From contig JAIXZA010000115.1 in the NCBI GenBank assembly GCA_027489965.1, forward strand, positions 1-62,811: a stretch of DNA of 62,811 nucleotides, in the 5' to 3' direction. Source of the DNA: Verrucomicrobiaceae bacterium. Lineage in GTDB: Bacteria; Verrucomicrobiota; Verrucomicrobiia; Verrucomicrobiales; Verrucomicrobiaceae. Under the pieces are notes generated by a model that was not told the origin of the DNA, ran no database searches, and saw only the letters and a program-made list of their open reading frames with translations. The translations under genes were made by a program, and so were the position numbers. Shown here one piece after another: positions 10,593 to 18,244 of this stretch; position 1 is the first letter of the stretch; each line of letters starts with the position of its first letter.

Positions 10593-11339
10593 ATGCTCTG
10601 GAACCCCACAGACATCTCGATCCGAGTTCCTGAAGGCATCCACTACTTCAGGGAGCATCAAGCACTCCGAGTCCACACCCGCAATCTCCCGCATTGGCGA
10701 CAGGACGGGGTGACCTACTTTGTCACCTTTCGGCAGGCAGATTCGATTCCTCGAGCGGTGTGGGAACAAATGAAGCGTGAAGCTCAGGCGTGGAATGAAC
10801 GTGTAAATGCCCACATCGATGAGCACGGTTCTCTGCCCGAGTCCCTTGAGCTGGAGTGGGAGGCATTTCAGCGTCGCCAATGGATTCATGCCGAACGCGT
10901 GGCAGATGACTGCCAAGGATCTTGCTTCATGGCGGATGCCGAGGTGAGGCAACTGGTGGTCGATGCACTCATGTTTTTCGAGCGAGAACGTCAGACCATG
11001 CACGCACTCGTCGTCATGCCGAATCACGTGCATGTGCTGGTGACACCTGCTACCGGCTGGACTCTGGATAAGCTCACGCAGTCTTGGAAAGGATTCACGG
11101 CGAGAGAGATCAACAGTCATCTCGGTCGGGAAGGCCCGCTGTGGCAACAGGAAAGCTTTGATCGTATCGTCCGACATGAAGCGCAATTCGAGCGAATGGT
11201 AAGGTATATCGCGGAGAATCCGAAGAAGGCTCGACTGGCGGCAAAGAGTGCTACGGTCGGCATTGCCGAAGCGTGTCTGGATTCATCAGGTGCATCCCTT
11301 CGAGAAGAGTGCCCACTGCTCGAAGGAGATGAGTGGTAA
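10593..11339 (+). CDS. REP-associated tyrosine transposase (RAYT, IS200/Y1-like)
   Basis: A Y1-type HUH transposase of about 248 residues from the chosen start. The metal-binding HUH core is seen in MPNHVHVLVTP, and the putative catalytic Tyr in MVRYIAENPKKA. Flanking it on both sides are inverted repeat pairs of one 24-bp sequence. RAYTs are single-copy, domesticated relatives of IS200/IS605 transposases that act on REP hairpins. An in-frame ATG at 10578 lies inside the upstream repeat arm. I prefer 10593 because it leaves the repeat non-coding, but 10578 is possible. The gene interrupts an otherwise co-oriented set of secreted-enzyme genes. Confidence 0.9.
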   Translation: MLWNPTDISIRVPEGIHYFREHQALRVHTRNLPHWRQDGVTYFVTFRQADSIPRAVWEQMKREAQAWNERVNAHIDEHGSLPESLELEWEAFQRRQWIHAERVADDCQGSCFMADAEVRQLVVDALMFFERERQTMHALVVMPNHVHVLVTPATGWTLDKLTQSWKGFTAREINSHLGREGPLWQQESFDRIVRHEAQFERMVRYIAENPKKARLAAKSATVGIAEACLDSSGASLREECPLLEGDEW

Positions 11340-11342
11340 CAT

Positions 11343-11405
11343 GTAGCATAGGCTTTCTAGCCTGTGTCTTGCGGCCCAGAACACAGGCTAGAAAGCCTAT
11401 GCTAC
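11343..11405. repeat. REPIN-like inverted repeat pair downstream of RAYT
   Basis: A 24-bp arm at 11343-11366 is followed after 15 bp by its exact reverse complement at 11382-11405. The transcript would fold into a long perfect hairpin. It begins 4 bp after the RAYT stop codon. The right arm supplies an ATG (11399) in frame with the following sulfatase remnant. Confidence 0.9.
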
Positions 11406-11575
11406 TATTCGCCAGTAGCCTCGCCAAGCAGCTCGCGGACTATTTAAAGGAAGTCGGAGCCGAAATGCCGAAGCCCAACCCGAACTACGATCCCAACAAG
11501 GAGCCAGCGAGGAAAGGCGGCAAGGGCGGCGGAGGAAAAGGCAAGGCTGGAAAGAAGCCGATGCAGAATGAGTGA
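11399..11575 (+). pseudogene. C-terminal remnant of a sulfatase
   Basis: An open frame of 58 codons starts at the ATG inside the REPIN arm. The segment LAKQLADYLKEVGAEMPKPN, continuing NPNYDP, resembles the extreme C-terminus of arylsulfatase-A-type proteins, and a Lys/Gly-rich tail follows. No sulfatase catalytic part precedes it, because the REPIN directly abuts. I read it as what is left of a sulfatase gene after insertion or deletion at the RAYT/REPIN locus. The family link rests on memory of this C-terminal pattern and could be wrong. Confidence 0.55.
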
Positions 11576-11594
11576 GCCGTGTTAGGAATTCGGC

Positions 11595-12935
11595 ATGACA
11601 TGGAAAACCCTTCTACTACTCCCCATCCTGGCGGCGCAAGCTGCGGAAACTCGCTTCGTGGATGCGAAGGCCGTTGTCTCGGCCGAGTGGAAGGGACGGG
11701 CGACGCAGACGCTGGCTGACTTCGAAGTGCAGTCTTTGCCAAAAGAGGCTTTCACGCGGTTTGGTGGATTGGCGTCCGATAAAAAAGCGGCCAGCGGCTT
11801 CTTCCGCGTCGAAAAAATCGGCGAGCGTTGGTGGATGATCGATCCCGATGGCGGACGCTTCATCTTCGCGGGAGTGTGCAGTTTGAAGCCGGAGTCGAAG
11901 CTCGCGGCGAAGGAGCCGTTTGAGCGGCTTTTTGGTTCGAACGAGGCCTGGACCGCTCAAACGCTCAATTTCCTGCGTGCGCATGGCTTCAACGGCTGCG
12001 GCGGCTTTTCCGATGTGGAGGTACTGCGCCCGGCGAAAGCACCCATGCCTTACACGGTCACGCTGGGGCTGATGGGCGGCTTTGGGAGAAAGATCGGCGT
12101 CACGCATTCGGAAGCCGGTCACACGGGTTATGCGGATGATGTCATCCCGGTCTTTGAGCCGGGTTTTGCCGCGTTTTGCGCCGAGCAGTGCCGCGAGCGG
12201 CTTTCGGCGATGAAGGATGACCCATGGCTTATCGGCGTCTTTTCGGATAACGAACTGCCCATCAAGCGGGATATGCTCGACCGCATGCTGAAGCGCGGCG
12301 GTGCCACGCAGGCTGAGGCGGAGGCCTTCATGGCTGGAAAAGGCGCGGTGACGGATGATCTGCGCCGCGAGTTTGTGCAGCATGTCTTTGATGCCTACTT
12401 CCGCCTCACCACGCAGGCCATCCGCGAGGTGCTGCCACGGCATTTGTGCCTCGGCTCGCGCTTTCACGGACCGGCGAAGTCGGTCAGCGGCGTGTGGAAG
12501 GCCGCAGGCAAGTGGTGCGATGCCATCTCGATGAACTACTACGATCACTGGAGCCCGCAGAAGAATCACCTGCGCCAGTGGCACGAGTGGTCAGGAAAGC
12601 CCTGCCTCATCACCGAGTTTTACGTCAAAGGCATGGACAGCGGCATGGCGAACACGAGCGGCGCTGGTTGGGTCGTGAAGACACAAGCGGATCGCGGTGC
12701 GTTTTATCAAAATTTTACCCTCGGATTGTTGGAGTCCAAAACCTGCGTCGGCTGGCACTGGTTTAAATACATGGACAACGATCCCACGAACACCAAGACC
12801 GATGCCTCGAATCGCGACAGCAACAAAGGCATCCTCAACGCTCGCTACGTGCCCTACACACCGCTGCTCGATGCCATGCGGGAGCTGAACTCACGCATCC
12901 ATCCGCTGATCCAGTCATTGGACGCGGTGAAATAA
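11595..12935 (+). CDS. Agarase-like (GH50-type, clan GH-A) glycoside hydrolase
   Basis: A secreted protein of 446 residues with signal peptide MTWKTLLLLPILAAQAAE. An AGGA-like ribosome site (AGGAATTCGGC) lies just before the ATG. The FFRVEKIGERWWMIDPDG segment resembles the entry of beta-agarases, where a small domain leads into a TIM barrel. Two acidic motifs fit a retaining GH-A pair: VFSDNELPI (acid/base) and LITEFYVKG (nucleophile). The segment VGWHWFKYMDND near the C-terminus is also agarase-like. Agarases act on sulfated galactans, which would suit the sulfatases around it, but the substrate cannot be told from sequence alone. Confidence 0.72.
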   Translation: MTWKTLLLLPILAAQAAETRFVDAKAVVSAEWKGRATQTLADFEVQSLPKEAFTRFGGLASDKKAASGFFRVEKIGERWWMIDPDGGRFIFAGVCSLKPESKLAAKEPFERLFGSNEAWTAQTLNFLRAHGFNGCGGFSDVEVLRPAKAPMPYTVTLGLMGGFGRKIGVTHSEAGHTGYADDVIPVFEPGFAAFCAEQCRERLSAMKDDPWLIGVFSDNELPIKRDMLDRMLKRGGATQAEAEAFMAGKGAVTDDLRREFVQHVFDAYFRLTTQAIREVLPRHLCLGSRFHGPAKSVSGVWKAAGKWCDAISMNYYDHWSPQKNHLRQWHEWSGKPCLITEFYVKGMDSGMANTSGAGWVVKTQADRGAFYQNFTLGLLESKTCVGWHWFKYMDNDPTNTKTDASNRDSNKGILNARYVPYTPLLDAMRELNSRIHPLIQSLDAVK

Positions 12936-13038
12936 AGGGATCGCCCTTGTTCGCTGCCTAAACGGACATTTACCGTTTGCTGACAATTTTGCGCCGGGAG
13001 CTTGATACCTCGCTGACAGATCCTTGTATGCTAACAGC

Positions 13039-14418
13039 ATGAAAACGCGCCACCCGTTGATCATTGCCCTGCTACCCCTGATTTTGATCGCCGCCGTGAC
13101 GGAGAAAAAGCCGAAGGGTGGAGCTAAAGGCGGTGCTGGCCAAGGAGGGCAGGTCGAGCCAGCGGTGGTGCCGCCGTATCTGTTCAATGTGTGGCTTTGC
13201 AGGCCGGGCGCGGAGTCGGTGACAGTCAGTGTACTGGCGTGGGAGGAGATGGAGGCCTCCATAACCTATGGCGATGGTTTGAAGACTGTGGCGACGAAGC
13301 TCAAATCCGGTGAGCCGCAAAACTTTGTGCTGGCAGGCCTAAAGCCAGACACGAGCTACAACTATCAGCTTACCTATCGCCGCGCGGGTGGTGAAGCGGT
13401 GCAGGATGTGATGCGTAGCTTTCACACTCAGCGGAAGGCGGGGCAAAGCTTTTCGTTCGTCATGCAGGCAGACTCGCACCTCGACAACAACACGGACGTG
13501 CGCGTTTACCAGCAAACGCTGGCCAACATGCTCGCTGACAAGCCGGACTTCATGATCGACCTCGGCGACACGACGATGGTGGACAAGTTTGGCAGGTTCT
13601 ACACGCGCTCCGAGTCGCAATACAAAGCGCAGCGCTACTTCATGGGCCGCATCGCTCACAGTGTGCCGATTTTCATGGTGCTCGGCAATCACGACGGCGA
13701 ACGAGGCAGCGACCCAGAGATGTCTGATTGGTCGCTCAAGCAGCGCCACAGGTATTTCCCGAATCCAACCGATGGAAACGACAAGCACAGCTACTTCGCC
13801 TTTGAGTGGGGAAACGCGCTCTTCATCGGCCTCGATCCGTTTTGGGCCACCACGAAGCGCGGAGCCTCCGGCTGGGACATGACGCTCGGTGAAACGCAGT
13901 ATCGCTGGCTCACGAAGACCCTCACCAGCAGCAAAGCGCCTTTCAAATTCGTGTTTCTACATCATCTCGTCGGCGGTTTGGGCAAAGACGTGCGTGGAGG
14001 TGTGACTCCCGCACCCTACATGGAGTGGGGCGGCAAGAACGCGGATGGCAGCGAAGGCTTCAACGAACATCGTCCCGGCTGGGAAATGCCGATTCATCAA
14101 CTCCTTGTCAAAACCGGTGTCAGCGCCGTCTTTCATGGTCACGACCATCTTTTCGTCAAAGAGGAACTCGACGGTATCATCTACCAAGAGGTCCCGCAGC
14201 CCGGCCACCCGAGCGGCGGCACCCGCAGCGCCGAAGAATACCGATACACCGGCGTCATACTCGGCAGCAGCGGCCATGTGCGTGTGACAGTCGGCGACAA
14301 GGAAGCCAAACTGGACTATGTGCGCTCTATCGTGCCCGGTGTGACGAGAGGCGACCTTCCAAATGCTAGCGTGGAGCACAGCTACACGATCAAATCCCGC
14401 CCTGTCTTTGACCCATGA
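13039..14418 (+). CDS. Secreted metallophosphoesterase (purple-acid-phosphatase-like)
   Basis: About 459 residues from ATG 13039; an upstream TTG at 13024 is in frame but spoils the signal peptide MKTRHPLIIALLPLILIAAV. A Gly/Lys-rich spacer is followed by an FN3-like domain (about 50-130) and a calcineurin-type domain (about 140-440). Metal ligands are seen in MQADSHLD, DLGDTT, LGNHDG, FLHHLVGG and FHGHDHLF. It is a close paralogue of the phosphoesterase part of the giant protein at 1-7806, sharing EWGGKNADGS, RPGW.MPIH and VFHGHDHL. Its stop codon overlaps the next start by 4 bp (ATGA), so translation is probably coupled to the sulfatase. Confidence 0.88.
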   Translation: MKTRHPLIIALLPLILIAAVTEKKPKGGAKGGAGQGGQVEPAVVPPYLFNVWLCRPGAESVTVSVLAWEEMEASITYGDGLKTVATKLKSGEPQNFVLAGLKPDTSYNYQLTYRRAGGEAVQDVMRSFHTQRKAGQSFSFVMQADSHLDNNTDVRVYQQTLANMLADKPDFMIDLGDTTMVDKFGRFYTRSESQYKAQRYFMGRIAHSVPIFMVLGNHDGERGSDPEMSDWSLKQRHRYFPNPTDGNDKHSYFAFEWGNALFIGLDPFWATTKRGASGWDMTLGETQYRWLTKTLTSSKAPFKFVFLHHLVGGLGKDVRGGVTPAPYMEWGGKNADGSEGFNEHRPGWEMPIHQLLVKTGVSAVFHGHDHLFVKEELDGIIYQEVPQPGHPSGGTRSAEEYRYTGVILGSSGHVRVTVGDKEAKLDYVRSIVPGVTRGDLPNASVEHSYTIKSRPVFDP

Positions 14419-15749
14419 AAATCCTCCTCATCTTTACGCTGCTCTGCCTTAGCATCAAGGCATCCGCCAAAGCACCCAACATTCTCTTCATCCTCGCCGA
14501 TGACCAGTCGTGGAGCGGTACTTCCGTGCGGATGAAGGCGGATGAGCCACTAAGCGGCAGCACGGTTTTTAAGACGCCGAACCTGGAAAAGCTCGCCGCA
14601 CAGGGTATGACCTTTTCACAGGCTTATGCCGCGCATTGCAAATGCGAATGCTCGCGTGCAGCAATCCAGATGGGTCGCACAACGACGACTCTAAACGCTC
14701 CGGACAAATCCTCGCGGAACTGGAGCGCTCCAGTGACGGATTCGCTCGTGAACACGCTCAAAAAAGCCGATGCTAGCTACAAAGCGGCGCATTTTGGCAA
14801 ATGGCAGTGGTTTCACACGCCGAAGTCGATGGGCTATGACGCGAGCGATGGCATCACGATGAACGAAGACGGGGATACGACCGACCCCGATGACCCGAAG
14901 CAGTCCTTTGGCATCACACGGCGAGCCAGGGCTTTCATGGATGAGCAGGTGAAGAGTGGGCATCCGTTTTATCTCCAACTCAGCTACTATGCCGTGCATC
15001 AAACTCCGCAGGCTCTGGCCTCGACACTGAAGAAATATGAAGGCATGAACCTCAGTAAGGGCGGCAAAGGGGATCGCGCTCTGATGGCTGCGATGACGGA
15101 GGACTTCGATACCTGCATTGGCGAGGTCTTAACGAAGCTTGATGAACTCGGCATCGCCGATGACACGCTGGTTATCTACAGCAGTGACAATGGGGGCCGC
15201 ACAGAGATCCTGAACGGTGGAAAGGGCGATCTCGGAGAGGGTGGCATCCGCGAACCGCTTATTGTTCGCGGTCCCGGAATCAAAGGCGGTGCGCGCTGTG
15301 ATACACCAGTCATTAGTTACGATCTCATGGCCACGGTGCTTGATTTCGCGAAGCCGGGCTTCGCTTTGCCAAAAGGTGTCGAAGGCGGCAGTTGGAAGCC
15401 GCTTTTACTCAGCGCTGGCAAAGAACCGATGAAGCGCCCCATTGATCGGTTCGTCTGGCATCAAGCTGTCGAGGTTGCGCATCCTCAGTCGGCCATTCGT
15501 CGTGGCGACTATAAGCTGCTCTATTTTTGGGATACGAAAGAAGGCCTGCTCTTCGATTTGAAGAACGATCTCGGCGAGACTCGAGATGCTGCAAAGCAGA
15601 AACCTGAAATCGCCACACAGCTGGAAGCCGATTTGAAAGCCCACCTGAAGGCAGGACTTGGAGAGCAGGCCTACGGCGCCCTGGAGCGCGGAGAGGTGCA
15701 GCAGAGTCGTCCTAAGGGGAAAGGCAAAGGGAAGGGTAAGGCTAAGTAA
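14415..15749 (+). CDS. Sulfatase-family protein with atypical catalytic motif
   Basis: 444 residues; signal peptide MKILLIFTLLCLSIKASA, then the alkaline-phosphatase-fold start NILFILADDQSW. Further metal and active-site elements are HFGKWQW, YAVHQTP and IYSSDNGG. The position of the formylglycine signature (C-x-P-S-R) reads C77-E-C-S-R81 at 14643-14657: the Pro is Cys, and another Cys lies at residue 75. The C-terminus is a Lys/Gly-rich tail (KGKGKGKGKAK). Translation is coupled to the metallophosphoesterase before it. It may still be a sulfatase, or another phosphatase/phosphonate esterase of the same fold. Confidence 0.85.
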   Translation: MKILLIFTLLCLSIKASAKAPNILFILADDQSWSGTSVRMKADEPLSGSTVFKTPNLEKLAAQGMTFSQAYAAHCKCECSRAAIQMGRTTTTLNAPDKSSRNWSAPVTDSLVNTLKKADASYKAAHFGKWQWFHTPKSMGYDASDGITMNEDGDTTDPDDPKQSFGITRRARAFMDEQVKSGHPFYLQLSYYAVHQTPQALASTLKKYEGMNLSKGGKGDRALMAAMTEDFDTCIGEVLTKLDELGIADDTLVIYSSDNGGRTEILNGGKGDLGEGGIREPLIVRGPGIKGGARCDTPVISYDLMATVLDFAKPGFALPKGVEGGSWKPLLLSAGKEPMKRPIDRFVWHQAVEVAHPQSAIRRGDYKLLYFWDTKEGLLFDLKNDLGETRDAAKQKPEIATQLEADLKAHLKAGLGEQAYGALERGEVQQSRPKGKGKGKGKAK

Positions 15750-15937
15750 GCTAGACTCTAACACCTCGGATTTAGCCATGTGATGACGTGTGGAGGCAAG
15801 GTAAATGCCCCATGTGGCTTCAGTGATGCGGATTATCTGTTAGAGTGGCAGTTCTATCGAGAGGCCACTGTCTTTTCGGCGTATAACAACAGCCGGTCCT
15901 TCATCCTAAATTAAGGTTCGCGTGACATTAGGTCTCC

Positions 15938-16948
15938 ATGCACATTGAATTAGCCAAGGCTTTAAAAACGATGCTTCCCACTTATTTCCAGTCTTTTCGG
16001 TTACTCTGGCTCGCTGGCGTCGTGATGCTTAATCCAAGTCATGCGGCGGCTCCTGCGGCGCTGCACCAGGTCAGCATCACGACGGAAGGTGATTATCGAC
16101 TCATCAAGTCCAATGGCTGGCCGGATCATGAACCGGGGCAGTTTCCCCGCAAAGGTAATCCTAACAGCGCGAGTCCTCAGAGTTACAGCTTCCGCGTGCC
16201 ACTGAAGCCCGTTAGGGCTAAGGAGCCATCTCGCATTTTTGGCTGGTGGGGGGTGGCTATCAATGGGGTGCCGTTTGAGCCAGGCACTGCGGAGGCTTGG
16301 CAAAACAATCCACAATCTGGCTGGCGCTATGAGGCTGCTACTGGCTTCCTGGATCTTGGGCTCGATGAGCACAATGCTCATGTGCAACCCACTGGAGCCT
16401 ATCATTATCACGCGTTGCCCGTGGGCCTTGTCGAGCGTCTTGGAGGCGATGACAAAAAGATGCTGCTCATCGGTTATGCTGCTGATGGCTTCCCTATCTA
16501 TACCAGTAAGGGCACAGATGCCAAAGGCGAACTCCGTGTGATGAAATCAAGCTACAAGCTGAAATCCGGCACACGCCCTGCGCAGGCAGGTGGGCCCAGC
16601 GGCAATTATGACGGTCGTTTCACCCAGGACTGGGAGTACATCGCAGGCAGTGGTGATCTCGATGAAACCAATGGACGCATCGGCGTCACGCCGGAATACC
16701 CCGAAGGTACTTATTATTATTGTCTGACCCCAGAGTTCCCCTTTGTGCCACGTCATTGGCACGGCGTGCCGGACCCGAGCTTTGCGAAACATGGTGGCGG
16801 ACCTCCGGGTGGCCCTGGACGACGAGGTCCCCCTGGTGGTCCCGGCGGAACTGGGCGCAAAGGCGGCCCCGGTTCTAAAGGCGGAAGGCCCACAGGTCCA
16901 CCGGACGGAGATCCACTGCGCGGCACCTTCTTGCCTGATTTCCCGTAA
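15938..16948 (+). CDS. YHYH-domain exported protein
   Basis: 336 residues; a second start (15971) would give a cleaner signal peptide, MLPTYFQSFRLLWLAGVVM. The YHYH core is seen as GAYHYHALP, with VAINGVPFEPGTAEA, YAADGFPIYTS and a C-terminal YYYCLTPEFPFVPRHWHG. It ends in a Gly/Pro/Lys/Arg-rich tail resembling collagen. It is a paralogue of the YHYH part of the fusion at 7877-10510, so the locus has two YHYH proteins around the enzymes. No catalytic role can be assigned. Confidence 0.82.
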   Translation: MHIELAKALKTMLPTYFQSFRLLWLAGVVMLNPSHAAAPAALHQVSITTEGDYRLIKSNGWPDHEPGQFPRKGNPNSASPQSYSFRVPLKPVRAKEPSRIFGWWGVAINGVPFEPGTAEAWQNNPQSGWRYEAATGFLDLGLDEHNAHVQPTGAYHYHALPVGLVERLGGDDKKMLLIGYAADGFPIYTSKGTDAKGELRVMKSSYKLKSGTRPAQAGGPSGNYDGRFTQDWEYIAGSGDLDETNGRIGVTPEYPEGTYYYCLTPEFPFVPRHWHGVPDPSFAKHGGGPPGGPGRRGPPGGPGGTGRKGGPGSKGGRPTGPPDGDPLRGTFLPDFP

Positions 16949-16973
16949 CTGATGCAGTTCGAGCACTGGCCAT

Positions 16974-18236
16974 ATGGCCAATGGTTTGCTAGCTGGAAAG
17001 CATCAGGTTGGACGTTTATTACCTCTTGTGAATCGACTTCTTCTTCAGGCCCTCATTCTTCTCTGCGTCAGTTCGCCTATTTTAGCCGATGATTCTGCCC
17101 CACGGTACTTCAGTGCTAAACCCGGTGCTTTAGTCAAAGCCAGAGCGCGACTTGCTGACGGTGACAAACAGCTCGCCAAAGCACTCAAAAAGCTCGTCGC
17201 CGATGCGGACAAGGCATTGGCCGAAGCGCCGCCTTCTGTGACGAGCAAAGAGAAGCTCCCACCTAGCGGTGATAAGCACGACTACATGAGCATCGCTCCG
17301 TACTTCTGGCCGAATCCGGATACGAAGGATGGGCTACCTTATGTTCGTCACGACGGTAAAGTGAACCCCGAGAGCCGTGATCCAAAAGCGAATGACAGCC
17401 CGGCCATCAAGATCATGGGCGACAATGTCGAGACCCTCGCGCTGGCCTATTTCTTCACTGGCAACGAAGCCTACGCCGAAGGTGCCGCTAAAGTGGCCCG
17501 CACCTGGTTCCTCGATCCCGCCACGCGGATGACTCCGCACTTGAAGTATGCACAGGCCATCATCGGCGTGAATGATGGTCGTGGCACCGGTATCCTAGAG
17601 GCGCTTAATCTTTCGGTTGCTGTGGATGCGCTCGGCCTGCTCGCCGACTCGAAAGCCTGGCCCAAGGCTGATCAAAAGGCTCTCAAGGAATGGCTTCGCA
17701 CCTATCACGATTGGCTGATTCAGAGTGATGCCGGTAAAGATGAGAATAACGCCAAAAACAATCACGGCACTTTCTACGATGTGCAAGCTGTGCGCATCGC
17801 ATTGGTGATTGGTCGCCTTGATCCGGCCAAGCGTATCCTTGAAGAAGCCAAGCAACGCCGCATTGCTGTGCAGATCGATCCTGAAGGCAAACAACCGCTC
17901 GAACTCGACCGCACCACCTCCTTCAGTTACTCGCGCTTCAATCTTTTTGCCCTCACTGAACTCGCAACGCTCGGAGAGCATGTCGGAGTCGATCTATGGA
18001 ACTTCACCACCGATGATGGTCGCAGCATTCGCAAAGCCATCGATTACATGCTGCCCTATGCAGACGTGCCGCCAAAACCCTGGCCGTTACCACAAATCAA
18101 AGACAAGCATGAATCCGAATTCATGCCGATCTTTCGTCTGGCCACCTTGGCTTATGGTGGGGATGCTTATGAGACCATCATCGTAAAGTATGAGGACGCT
18201 TCCAGCAAGCGCTTCCAGCTGCTCTTTGTGAAGTGA
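16974..18236 (+). CDS. Alginate-lyase-family polysaccharide lyase
   Basis: 420 residues with a hydrophobic export signal (LLLQALILLCVSSPILA). The body matches the alpha-barrel alginate-lyase family (PF05426-like): SIAPYFWPNPD, VETLALAYFFTGNEAYA, KNNHGTFYDVQ and TTSFSYSRFNLFAL. The Asn-His and Tyr in these motifs are the expected catalytic region for removing a proton from a uronic acid. It starts 25 bp after the YHYH gene and ends the co-oriented block. The family covers alginate and glucuronan lyases, so the exact uronide is open. Confidence 0.82.
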   Translation: MANGLLAGKHQVGRLLPLVNRLLLQALILLCVSSPILADDSAPRYFSAKPGALVKARARLADGDKQLAKALKKLVADADKALAEAPPSVTSKEKLPPSGDKHDYMSIAPYFWPNPDTKDGLPYVRHDGKVNPESRDPKANDSPAIKIMGDNVETLALAYFFTGNEAYAEGAAKVARTWFLDPATRMTPHLKYAQAIIGVNDGRGTGILEALNLSVAVDALGLLADSKAWPKADQKALKEWLRTYHDWLIQSDAGKDENNAKNNHGTFYDVQAVRIALVIGRLDPAKRILEEAKQRRIAVQIDPEGKQPLELDRTTSFSYSRFNLFALTELATLGEHVGVDLWNFTTDDGRSIRKAIDYMLPYADVPPKPWPLPQIKDKHESEFMPIFRLATLAYGGDAYETIIVKYEDASSKRFQLLFVK

Positions 18237-18244
18237 GCTAGCCT

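Noticed and set aside
12935..12948. AAGGG/CCCTT hairpin after the agarase-like gene
   Set aside because: The stem is five pairs and no T-run follows, so it is not convincing as a terminator.
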